Shown here: positions 50,350 to 57,987 of the stretch, piece by piece
Position numbering within the stretch: position 1 is the stretch's first letter
Layout of the letters: every line of letters begins with the position of its first letter
NCBI GenBank assembly: GCA_946536225.1
Contig: CAMNEE010000001.1
Location: forward strand, 186,001 to 250,000
Length of the DNA stretch: 64,000 nt
Source of the DNA: UBA6985 sp946536225
Lineage (GTDB): Bacteria > Bacillota_I > Bacilli_A > RF39 > UBA660
Direction of reading: 5' to 3'
Made by a program: the position numbers and the translations under genes
Notes under the pieces: generated by a model
The model's input: the letters and a program-made list of their open reading frames with translations, nothing else
Told to the model about the DNA's origin: nothing
Databases searched by the model: none

Positions 50350-51381
50350 ATGAAAAAGAAGTTATTTAAAAATGATGATGGAACTTTTAAAGTATTAAAT
50401 GTAACATTATTTTCATTTATATTAACTGCTTTTATTCTAGGGCTTATGTGTACTCCTTTGTTATTTCAAGAAAAAGCAAAGACTTATGTACCTGAGCATA
50501 AAACTACTAATGTACAAGGACAAGATATTAAAATATGTAACAACTGTGATATAGAGTTTTATAATAAAAAAACTTCCTTGGCAGTTGGTGAAGGTATTAA
50601 AGTTAAAGATTTAATAGATTTAAAAGATGTTGATTTTGCTAATGTTAAATTTACTTTCAGTGATGATAAGTATTTATCTAAACGTCAAATAGATGGAGAG
50701 TATTATTTTTATGCAAATGATATAGTTGGCGATGTTAAAATAACTGCTACTTATAGAGATTATAAAACTGAAATGACTATTAGTATTGAAAGTAATACTA
50801 TTGTAAGTGCTTCTTTTGATAAAGATATTTATTATGTTTATAAAGGAGGCTCTTCATTACTTGATATTACTACTAAACCAGTTGGAGCTAGTATTTCACT
50901 TCTTGATTTAAGTTCAAGTGATGAATCTATTTTAAAATTTGATAGTAGTAATAAAGCAGTTGGTGTTTCAACTGGAGAAGCCGAGGTTACTTTAAAAGTT
51001 GGAGAAAAAGAGACGACTGCAAAAGTATATGTTTTAGTTAATATGATAAGTGTTAAAGTACAGATAGATGGTTTATATAAAGAAATGGATGAATATACTC
51101 ATTCATCAAGTGCTAAAACATATAATTTATATTTAGCTGTTAAACCTGAGGATAATGAGAAAAAAGGATATACTAATGAAGATATAAGTGTATCTGTTAA
51201 AAACGAAGGATCTATAAGTGGTATAGTATCGTTTGATTCAGTTTATAATGCTGAGAATAACACATATATTTACAAGGTGGTTTTAGATTTTGATTCAAGT
51301 AAAACAAGCCAATACAATAGGTGTGTTATAAAATTTAGTCTTCCTGATGGTTCTGTTAAATACTTTACTATTAAAAAATAA
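50350..51381 (+). CDS. Membrane-anchored Ig-like (BIG) domain protein
   Basis: 343 residues. Cytoplasmic MKKKLFKNDDGTFK, one membrane helix (about 17-40), then extracellular beta-rich domains. DKDIYYVYKGGSSLLDITTKPVGA...SSDESILKFDSSNKAVGVSTGEAEVTLKVG is a bacterial Ig-like (BIG_2 type) repeat with the usual G-x-A-x-V/I-T pattern. A CNNC pair follows the helix (ICNNCDIEF). Likely a wall-facing structural or adhesive protein. Starts three bases after the NUDIX stop with a weak ribosome binding site. Confidence 0.65.
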   Translation: MKKKLFKNDDGTFKVLNVTLFSFILTAFILGLMCTPLLFQEKAKTYVPEHKTTNVQGQDIKICNNCDIEFYNKKTSLAVGEGIKVKDLIDLKDVDFANVKFTFSDDKYLSKRQIDGEYYFYANDIVGDVKITATYRDYKTEMTISIESNTIVSASFDKDIYYVYKGGSSLLDITTKPVGASISLLDLSSSDESILKFDSSNKAVGVSTGEAEVTLKVGEKETTAKVYVLVNMISVKVQIDGLYKEMDEYTHSSSAKTYNLYLAVKPEDNEKKGYTNEDISVSVKNEGSISGIVSFDSVYNAENNTYIYKVVLDFDSSKTSQYNRCVIKFSLPDGSVKYFTIKK

Positions 51382-51395
51382 TATTGTTTAATGAT

Positions 51396-51421
51396 AAAAG
51401 ACGTTTAAAAACGTCTTTTTT
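51396..51421 (+). terminator. Terminator of the exported-protein operon
   Basis: AAAAGACGTT (51396-51405), TAAA, AACGTCTTTT (51410-51419), then T residues. Confidence 0.88.
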
Positions 51422-51433
51422 TATGAAAAATGT

Positions 51434-51445
51434 ACGGAATTCCGT
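51434..51445 (+). promoter_or_regulatory. 12-bp palindrome upstream of the HU promoter
   Basis: ACGGAATTCCGT, a perfect palindrome ten bases before the -35 of the HU gene; possible regulator site. Confidence 0.4.
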
Positions 51446-51454
51446 TGATTTTTG

Positions 51455-51483
51455 TTGAAAATCCAAATAAAACTTGTTATATT
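51455..51483 (+). promoter_or_regulatory. HU promoter
   Basis: TTGAAA (51455-51460), 17 bp, TATATT (51478-51483) with TGT before the -10. Transcription should start near 51490, at the base of hairpin GTAAGG/CCTTAC (51490-51507). Confidence 0.8.
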
Positions 51484-51535
51484 TTATATGTAAGGTAACT
51501 GCCTTACTTAGAAATACTATAGGGAGGTATTTAAT

Positions 51536-51808
51536 ATGTCAAAAACTGAATTAGTAGAATACGTAGCAGAAACTGCTAATGTATCAAAAGCTGAAGCTGG
51601 AAGAGTTGTAGATGCTGTTTTAGCTGGAATCGCTAAAGGACTTAAAGAAGAAGGAAAGGTTGCTTTCGTAGGATTCGGAACTTTCTCAAGCAAGAAGAGA
51701 GCTGCTAGAGAAGGAATCAATCCATTAACTAAAGAACCAATGAAAATTCCTGCTAAGAATGTTGTTTCATTCAAAGCTGGTGCTAAATTAAAATCTTCTG
51801 TAAATTAA
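51536..51808 (+). CDS. hup: DNA-binding protein HU
   Basis: 90 residues, full-length HU: MSKTELVEYVAETANVSKAEA, VGFGTFSSKKRAAREGINPLTKEPMKIPAKNVVSFKAGAKLK. The beta arm with the intercalating Pro (KIPAKN region) is intact. It binds and bends DNA as a homodimer and compacts the nucleoid. Codon use is more GC-rich and regular than in neighbours (GGA, AAG, GAA-rich), as expected for a highly expressed gene. Ribosome binding site AGGGAGGT. Confidence 0.95.
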   Translation: MSKTELVEYVAETANVSKAEAGRVVDAVLAGIAKGLKEEGKVAFVGFGTFSSKKRAAREGINPLTKEPMKIPAKNVVSFKAGAKLKSSVN

Positions 51809-51818
51809 TTTAGAGATT

Positions 51819-51847
51819 AGGACTCAATAATTTGAGTTCTTTTTTTT
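51819..51847 (+). terminator. Terminator after HU
   Basis: AGGACTCAA (51819-51827), TAAT, TTGAGTTCT (51832-51840) with one G-U pair, then T residues. Confidence 0.87.
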
Positions 51848-51878
51848 GGTGTGGTATATTGATTATGAGGTAAATGGT

Positions 51879-52883
51879 ATGAAGAAAAAGACAAAATTAA
51901 GACTTAAACCACAGGCAAAAAGATTTCTTATAATTCTTGTTTTAATTATTATTGGTTCTATATTTCTTTATAATAAATACCAAGACTATTTATATACTAA
52001 AACAAGTGATTATGCGATTCTTAATTTAGGTTATACGGAAGAAGAATTAAAAGTATTTAATAGTAAACTAAGTGAAGATGAAAAGTGGAGTATTATTAAT
52101 GATATTGGTAAAAATGAATTCTTAGTTAACTTTATTAAATGTAAGTATTATTTATTTAAGAATACTAAGAATTATTTATCTTTAACAGTCAAAAAAGAAG
52201 ATGATTTTTGGCATTATAAAGATCCTAGTTATTATGATTATGATAAGTTAGTTGCTAGTGTTAATTCTAGAACATATACTGATTATTATACTAATTCAAT
52301 TAAAACTGATATGTCTAAAGGGTATTTAATTCTTGCTAATAAATACCATTATTTAGATGAAAACTATACTCCTGATGATTTAGTAGAAGTACCATGGAAA
52401 TATCGTTTTGGTGGTGCTAACGATAAGATAACTATTAGAAGTGAAGTAATGGATAGTTTCTTAGAAATGTGGAATGCTGCAAATGAAAAAGGATATTATT
52501 TATTAGTAGATTCAGGTTTTAGAAGTTATGATGAACAGAAGAGTGTTTATGATGATTATTCAAAGAGATTTGGACTAAGTTACGCGGATTCTATTGCTGC
52601 TCGTCCTGGATACTCTGAACACCAAACAGGACTTGCTTTAGATATTTATTCAAAACAAAATGCTTCTGCAAAGACTTTCTCTACAACTGATGTTTATAAG
52701 TGGCTAATTGATAACTCTTATAAATATGGTTTTATTCTTAGATATCCTGAAGGTAAGAGCAATTTAACTGGATATAACTTTGAAAGTTGGCATTATAGAT
52801 ATGTTGGAAAGAGTGAAGCTAAAAAAATAGTAGATTCAGGATTAACTTTTGATGAATATTATGAATTCTATTTAGATAAATAA
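51879..52883 (+). CDS. M15 (VanY-type) D-alanyl-D-alanine carboxypeptidase
   Basis: 334 residues from ATG 51879 (GAGGTAAATGGT upstream). Basic cytoplasmic start, one membrane helix (about 14-32), an extracellular linker, and a VanY domain (about 180-325) with SGFRSYDEQ, SEHQTGLALDI (S-x-H-x-x-G-x-A-x-D, metal ligands) and ESWHYRYVG (catalytic Glu, third ligand His). It trims the terminal D-Ala of peptidoglycan stems at the membrane surface. Single gene. Confidence 0.9.
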   Translation: MKKKTKLRLKPQAKRFLIILVLIIIGSIFLYNKYQDYLYTKTSDYAILNLGYTEEELKVFNSKLSEDEKWSIINDIGKNEFLVNFIKCKYYLFKNTKNYLSLTVKKEDDFWHYKDPSYYDYDKLVASVNSRTYTDYYTNSIKTDMSKGYLILANKYHYLDENYTPDDLVEVPWKYRFGGANDKITIRSEVMDSFLEMWNAANEKGYYLLVDSGFRSYDEQKSVYDDYSKRFGLSYADSIAARPGYSEHQTGLALDIYSKQNASAKTFSTTDVYKWLIDNSYKYGFILRYPEGKSNLTGYNFESWHYRYVGKSEAKKIVDSGLTFDEYYEFYLDK

Positions 52884-52904
52884 AAGAGCTTATGCTCTTT
52901 TTTT
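52883..52904 (+). terminator. Terminator after the VanY-like gene
   Basis: AAAGAGC (52883-52889), TTAT, GCTCTTT (52894-52900), then T residues; overlaps the stop codon. Confidence 0.87.
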
Positions 52905-52948
52905 GTTTATTCTTTTGTTCTATAATAATAATAGGATAGTGAGTTTAT

Positions 52949-54916
52949 ATGAGGAAAGATAAGGTGTTTTTAAAAAAAATGAAAGAGAAGATTAAAGGTT
53001 TTACTTTGGTTGAACTTTTGGCAGTTATTGTAATACTCGCAATAATTATGATTATTGCTATACCTTCAGTGTTAAGTGTCTTAACAACTGCAAGAAAGAA
53101 ATCATTTGTTGAGTATGTTGATAAAGCTGTTGGTGTTTCTAAACAAAAATATATGGAAGGTGTTACTTTAGGTGAAAGTGCTAATGCTTGTTATATATAT
53201 GTTGTAGAAAAAGATTTAGGAATTGATAATACAGGTGACTATAAAGGATTTGTGCTTGTTGCACCAGCTGGTAATAGTAATTATCAATATTGGGTTTTAT
53301 TACATGATAATGAGTTTTTCTTAGATACCATTAATTATGAAGAGTTTTCAAAAGATGCAACTTCTAAACTAAATGATTTACCCGAAAAAGTAAGTGATTT
53401 AGATATACAATATTTTGCTAATGCTTTAAGTGAAAAGGGAGTAAGTTGTAGTACTTTTAAATATGGAGAAGGATCAATTGAACCAAGCGATAGTAGTCCT
53501 GGTGGTAATGAAGGAACAACATGTGAAGGACTAACTGTTAAAAATACTATTCCTAAGAATGCAACTGGGCTTTATAGAAAAATAGCTGAAAAATCTTACT
53601 TAGATAATGCATCTTCTAAATATGTAGATGAGTGTTCAGGTATTAATTTCAAATTAAACTCTGGTACTTATTCAATATATTCTGGTGGTGATTATATAGA
53701 TAAAAACAATGGTATTGGTGTTTATGAAATGGCTTCAACTAAGGATGATAATTATCCTATTTACTATTTTAGAGGTGATATGAACGATTACGCTTCTAAA
53801 GAAGGTACTGCTAATAATGCTGTATTTGGTGGAAGTTGTTGGAAGATTATTAGAACTACATCAACTGGTGGAGTAAAAATGATTTATAATGGACCTTATT
53901 CTTCTGGTAAATGTGGACAAAGCAATTTAGGAAGACTTGAATATAATCCTAATTCTAGCAGTGCATTAGGTGATGCTAGTTATATGTATGGTAAGAGATA
54001 TGTTTATGATTCTAAGTCTTTAAAAAATAGTAAAGCGTTATTTGGAGATACTGTTACTTATTCAAATGGTACATATAAATTAGCTGGTGATACAGTTATG
54101 TATGATGATGCTAACGCTTCAGCACTTAAAGATGAAGTTGGAAAACAATATACATGTTTTAATGAATCTGGAGAATGTAGTGAAGTATATTATGTATTTA
54201 AAGTTGAGTCTTATTACTTCACTTATTTAACTTTTACTGGAGGAGAAAAGTTAATTGATGCAATGCATAATTCATTTGATGTTAATACAGTTGATTCAAC
54301 TGCTAAAAAAACTGTTGATAATTGGTTTGCAGGTAATATGGTGTCTTATCAATCATATTTAGAAGACACTCCTTATTGTAATGATAGACGTTATTATTCA
54401 TATGGACCTTTTAATGAAAAATATAAAATTTTTGCTAAAAACCCTCCTATTGAACTGCTAACTTTTGCTGGAAATGAAAGAGGTAGTAAAACTGGTAAAG
54501 TTTCATTAACATGTGAAAAGAATGATGCGTTTACAGTATCTAGTTCAATTGGAAATGGTGCATTAAAATATCCAGTTGGTTTAATTACTTATGATGAAGT
54601 TGTTCTTGCTGGTGGTTCTACTGGTTGGAGTAGTTATAATGATTATCAAACAGGTGGTCACGCGGAAGATGGTTATAATTCAAAATATTATTTATATGAT
54701 GATAGAGAGGTTTGGACAATGACTCCATCTTATTATGGAAATGCATGTAGTGTATTTAGTGGATGTTATGGTGACCTTCATTCTCAACCATATGCTGTTA
54801 GTGAATACTTATTTGAAGAATATTATTTAGGTTATGTAAAACCAGTTATTTCATTAAAAGCAGGAGTAGATGCTACTGGAACTGGTACAACAAGCGACCC
54901 ATATATTATTAATTAA
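52949..54916 (+). CDS. Large type IV-pilin-like exported protein
   Basis: 655 residues. A class I prepilin leader K-I-K-G-F-T-L-V-E-L-L-A-V-I (cleavage after G17, Glu at +5) and hydrophobic helix to about residue 45 are followed by about 600 exported residues, far longer than a normal pilin (150-200). The last 350 residues hold Cys-containing segments and end with VKPVISLKAG and GTGTTSDPYIIN, an ending I recall from surface proteins of uncultured gut Firmicutes. It could be a tip adhesin-like minor pilin. No prepilin peptidase is in the window. Confidence 0.75.
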   Translation: MRKDKVFLKKMKEKIKGFTLVELLAVIVILAIIMIIAIPSVLSVLTTARKKSFVEYVDKAVGVSKQKYMEGVTLGESANACYIYVVEKDLGIDNTGDYKGFVLVAPAGNSNYQYWVLLHDNEFFLDTINYEEFSKDATSKLNDLPEKVSDLDIQYFANALSEKGVSCSTFKYGEGSIEPSDSSPGGNEGTTCEGLTVKNTIPKNATGLYRKIAEKSYLDNASSKYVDECSGINFKLNSGTYSIYSGGDYIDKNNGIGVYEMASTKDDNYPIYYFRGDMNDYASKEGTANNAVFGGSCWKIIRTTSTGGVKMIYNGPYSSGKCGQSNLGRLEYNPNSSSALGDASYMYGKRYVYDSKSLKNSKALFGDTVTYSNGTYKLAGDTVMYDDANASALKDEVGKQYTCFNESGECSEVYYVFKVESYYFTYLTFTGGEKLIDAMHNSFDVNTVDSTAKKTVDNWFAGNMVSYQSYLEDTPYCNDRRYYSYGPFNEKYKIFAKNPPIELLTFAGNERGSKTGKVSLTCEKNDAFTVSSSIGNGALKYPVGLITYDEVVLAGGSTGWSSYNDYQTGGHAEDGYNSKYYLYDDREVWTMTPSYYGNACSVFSGCYGDLHSQPYAVSEYLFEEYYLGYVKPVISLKAGVDATGTGTTSDPYIIN

Positions 54917-54938
54917 AGATAGCTTATGCTATCTTTTT
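54915..54938 (+). terminator. Terminator after the large pilin-like gene
   Basis: AAAGATAGC (54915-54923), TTAT, GCTATCTTT (54928-54936), then T; overlaps the stop codon. Confidence 0.88.
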
Positions 54939-55005
54939 TGTTTACATATATATGTGGAAAGTAGATTATAGTTATATTATAATTATGTTATAGAGGGTGA
55001 AATAT

Positions 55006-56088
55006 ATGAAAGTAATTATTACAGCTGGAGGTACAGGGGGACATATATATCCTGCTTTAGCAATACTTGAAAAAATAAAAGAAAAAGAACCTGATAGTGA
55101 GTTCTTATATATAGGTACACATAATAGGATGGAAAAAGATATAGTTCCATCTCATGGTATTAGATATGAAGCTATTAAAATATATGGTTTTAATAAATCA
55201 TTATCTAGATTAAAAGAAGATTTAGAAGATATTTATTTAATACCTGCTGCTATTCACAAATGTAAAAAGTTAATTAAGGAATTTAAACCTGATGTAGTAA
55301 TTGGTGTGGGTGGATATGTTACTTATCCAGTTATTACTGCAGCACATAGTTTAGGTATACCTACATTTGTTCATGAACAAAATAGTATACCTGGTAAGAG
55401 TAATTTAGCACTTCAAAAGAAGACTAGCTTAGTTGGTGTTTCTTTTGATGATTCTAAAAAGTATTTTACTAAGACTAAAGTGGTTGTAACCGGAAATCCA
55501 TGTGCAACAAATGCTTTAAAAGTTGAAAAGAAAAAACGTGAAGAATATGGTGTAGATAGTAAATCTAAGGCTGTATTAATAGTAAGTGGTTCACTTGGAA
55601 GTAAAGTAGTAAATGAAAAAATGTTACCATTCCTTGAATCAATTGGTAAAGAAAAATATGAAGTTATATATGTAACTGGTAAAGGTTATTATGAAGAATA
55701 TAAAAAGAATAAATTCCCTGATAACGTACATGTAGTTCCATTTATAGATAATCTATCTGGACTTATGAAAGATATTGATTTAATTGTTACTAGAAGTGGA
55801 GCATCCACTGTTTCTGAAATAGAAGCATTAGAATTACCTGCAATATTTATACCAAGTCCATATGTAGCTAATAATCATCAATACTATAATGCTAAATCAA
55901 TACTTGATGCTAAGGCTGGATTAATGCTTGAAGAAAAGGATTTAACTCCAGATACTCTTAATGATTTAATTAAAGCAGTTATTGATGATAAAAAGACAGT
56001 TGAATTATTTAAGAAGAATTTAAGAAAGTTAGCTCACTTAGATTCAGCTGATATTATATATAATGAATTAAAAAAATTAATAAAGTAA
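55006..56088 (+). CDS. murG: UDP-GlcNAc transferase MurG (lipid II synthesis)
   Basis: 360 residues from ATG 55006 (GAGGGTGA upstream). Transfers GlcNAc from UDP-GlcNAc to lipid I to make lipid II at the inner face of the membrane. ITAGGTGGHIYPALAI (first G loop), GVGGYVTYPVI, HEQNSIPGKSN, and in the C-terminal domain LIVTRSGASTVSEIEALELPAIFIPSP, the UDP-binding part. First of a cell-division/wall cluster with ftsQ. Confidence 0.95.
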   Translation: MKVIITAGGTGGHIYPALAILEKIKEKEPDSEFLYIGTHNRMEKDIVPSHGIRYEAIKIYGFNKSLSRLKEDLEDIYLIPAAIHKCKKLIKEFKPDVVIGVGGYVTYPVITAAHSLGIPTFVHEQNSIPGKSNLALQKKTSLVGVSFDDSKKYFTKTKVVVTGNPCATNALKVEKKKREEYGVDSKSKAVLIVSGSLGSKVVNEKMLPFLESIGKEKYEVIYVTGKGYYEEYKKNKFPDNVHVVPFIDNLSGLMKDIDLIVTRSGASTVSEIEALELPAIFIPSPYVANNHQYYNAKSILDAKAGLMLEEKDLTPDTLNDLIKAVIDDKKTVELFKKNLRKLAHLDSADIIYNELKKLIK

Positions 56089-56101
56089 GGAAGTGAATAA
56101 G

Positions 56102-56833
56102 ATGAAAACTAATAAAAAGAAAAGCAAACTAAGATTAAATCTACCTAGAACTTTAGTTTTCATTTTATTTATTTATATAATTGTATATATTTGTTATAGT
56201 CTTTATAATCAACATATTACTCATTATGAGATAACTGGTAATACACTTTATAGTGATGTAGAAATCTTAAGAGACTTGGATCTTGTTGATTATCCTCCAA
56301 TTCTTTCTATAAATAGAAGTAAACTAGAAAGAAGACTTAAGAATAACAAGTATATAAAGGATGCAAAAGTATCATTTGGATGGAATTTTTATTTAAAAAT
56401 AGATATTACAGAGAATAAACCTATGTTTGCTTTAAAATCTACTGGACAAGCTGTACTAGAAGATGGTACATTAATTGATAATCCAGGTTTATATGGGTTA
56501 CCAATTCTTTTAAATGATACTCCAAGAGATGTAAGAAATTTACTTGCTAAGAATTTAGCTAAAGTAGATAGTGGAATATTTTATTTAATAAGTGAAATCC
56601 AATATGATCCTAGTTATGATAGTCAAAATAAAGTAATTGATGAGAATAGATTCTTACTTTTTATGAATGATAAAAATACTGTTTATGTAACAGCGAGAAA
56701 GATTAAAACTCTAAATTACTATTTAACTATTATAGCGAATAATGAGATAACTGAACCTGGTACTTTATATTTAGATGGTGATGAGACTAATTATACATTT
56801 AAGTTATATTCATCAGTTAAATCAGAGGGATAG
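56102..56833 (+). CDS. ftsQ: Cell division protein FtsQ/DivIB
   Basis: 243 residues from ATG 56102 (AAGGAAGTGA six bases upstream; GTG 56093 is the alternative). Basic start, one membrane helix (about 17-37), then a POTRA domain (HYEITGNTLYSDVEILRDLDL...RRLKNNKYIKDAKVSFGWNFYLKIDITENKP) and the beta domain typical of DivIB. It links FtsL/FtsB and the septal synthase. Directly after murG, the usual dcw order in Firmicutes. Confidence 0.85.
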   Translation: MKTNKKKSKLRLNLPRTLVFILFIYIIVYICYSLYNQHITHYEITGNTLYSDVEILRDLDLVDYPPILSINRSKLERRLKNNKYIKDAKVSFGWNFYLKIDITENKPMFALKSTGQAVLEDGTLIDNPGLYGLPILLNDTPRDVRNLLAKNLAKVDSGIFYLISEIQYDPSYDSQNKVIDENRFLLFMNDKNTVYVTARKIKTLNYYLTIIANNEITEPGTLYLDGDETNYTFKLYSSVKSEG

Positions 56834-56841
56834 TGGTTTTA

Positions 56842-57453
56842 ATGGATAATATAAAAATTAATTATGATAAATTAATGCAAGATGAAATAGCATCTTTAAA
56901 TGGTGAAAGAAAGAGTGTACTTTTACATACTTGTTGTGGTCCTTGTAGCAGTGCTTGTATAGAAAGATTACATAATGATTTAGATGTAACAGTATATTAC
57001 TATAATCCTAATATTGAGCCTAAAGAAGAATATTTAAAAAGAAAAGAAACTCAAATAGGTTTATTAAAGGAATTAAATATACCATATATAGATGCTGATT
57101 ATGATAATGAAGAGTTTAGAGAAAAAGTAAAAGGATTGGAATCAGAACCAGAAGGTGGTGCTAGATGTCCTGTTTGCTTTAAAATGAGATTAGATAAGAC
57201 AGCGAGAGTTGCTAAAGAAAATAATTTTGATTATTTTTGTACTTCTCTAACAGTGTCTCCACATAAAAATAGTGCTATAATAAATTTAATAGGAGAAAGT
57301 ATTTCTAAAGAGGTTGGAATAAAATACTTATATGCTGATTTTAAAAAGAGAGAAGGATATAAAAGAAGTATAGAACTTTCTCGTGAATATAATTTATATA
57401 GACAAGATTATTGTGGTTGTCTTTTTTCAAAGGGTGATAGAATTGAAGAATAA
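56842..57453 (+). CDS. queH: Epoxyqueuosine reductase QueH
   Basis: 203 residues from ATG 56842 (an in-frame GTG overlaps the ftsQ stop). Reduces epoxyqueuosine to queuosine in tRNA. The QueH (DUF208) Cys motifs are all visible: LLHTCCGPCSS (CC and C), GGARCPVCFKMRL, and YRQDYCGC. They hold a 4Fe-4S cluster and an adjacent metal. Position in a wall operon is probably just co-transcription. Its end overlaps the next gene by 11 bases. Confidence 0.92.
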   Translation: MDNIKINYDKLMQDEIASLNGERKSVLLHTCCGPCSSACIERLHNDLDVTVYYYNPNIEPKEEYLKRKETQIGLLKELNIPYIDADYDNEEFREKVKGLESEPEGGARCPVCFKMRLDKTARVAKENNFDYFCTSLTVSPHKNSAIINLIGESISKEVGIKYLYADFKKREGYKRSIELSREYNLYRQDYCGCLFSKGDRIEE

Positions 57454-57964
57454 TAAAGGTTTTACGTTAGTTGAGTTATTAGCTGTTATCATGGTAATAG
57501 GAATGTTACTAGTTTTAACATCTAGTTCTGTTATAAGAATTACTAGAGAAAGTAGAAATAATATTAAAGAGTCAGAATTTAAATCATTTTTAGATGCTGG
57601 TAAAGAATTCTTAACTGATGTTATTGAGTCTGATGGGAAAGTTACTATTAAACCAGTGACAAGTGATGGTAATGATGGAGAATACTATGGATATAATTTC
57701 CTTGAGTATGTAGGTGGCTGTGAGAAAAATGAGTATTGCAAAAGAACTGAAGGTTCACCAATAGTTACTAGAACAGTATATTTTGATAGTTCACTTATGG
57801 GAAAATATATAGATCTTGAAAAATATAATGCTGAAGCAAGTAATAATAAATGTGGTTTAAAAGCTAATATTACAGTTGAATTAAATAAAAATGGATATTA
57901 TGTTTTAAAAGACATTGATGTTCTTGCTAGAGATGGAGTAAATTATAAGACTTGTGTTAAATAG
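57443..57964 (+). CDS. Type IV-pilin-like protein
   Basis: 173 residues if started at TTG 57443, which has GGGTGATA six bases upstream and gives the classic short leader M-K-N-N-K-G-F-T-L-V-E-L-L-A-V-I. Hydrophobic helix to about residue 30, then an exported domain with four Cys (VGGCEKNEYCKRTE, NNKCGLKA, YKTCVK). Size fits a major or minor pilin. The overlap with queH and the rare start imply low, coupled translation. Same leader motif as the 655-residue protein at 52949. Confidence 0.78.
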   Translation: MKNNKGFTLVELLAVIMVIGMLLVLTSSSVIRITRESRNNIKESEFKSFLDAGKEFLTDVIESDGKVTIKPVTSDGNDGEYYGYNFLEYVGGCEKNEYCKRTEGSPIVTRTVYFDSSLMGKYIDLEKYNAEASNNKCGLKANITVELNKNGYYVLKDIDVLARDGVNYKTCVK

Positions 57965-57987
57965 ATGACTTTTTTTGGGGGGACAAT

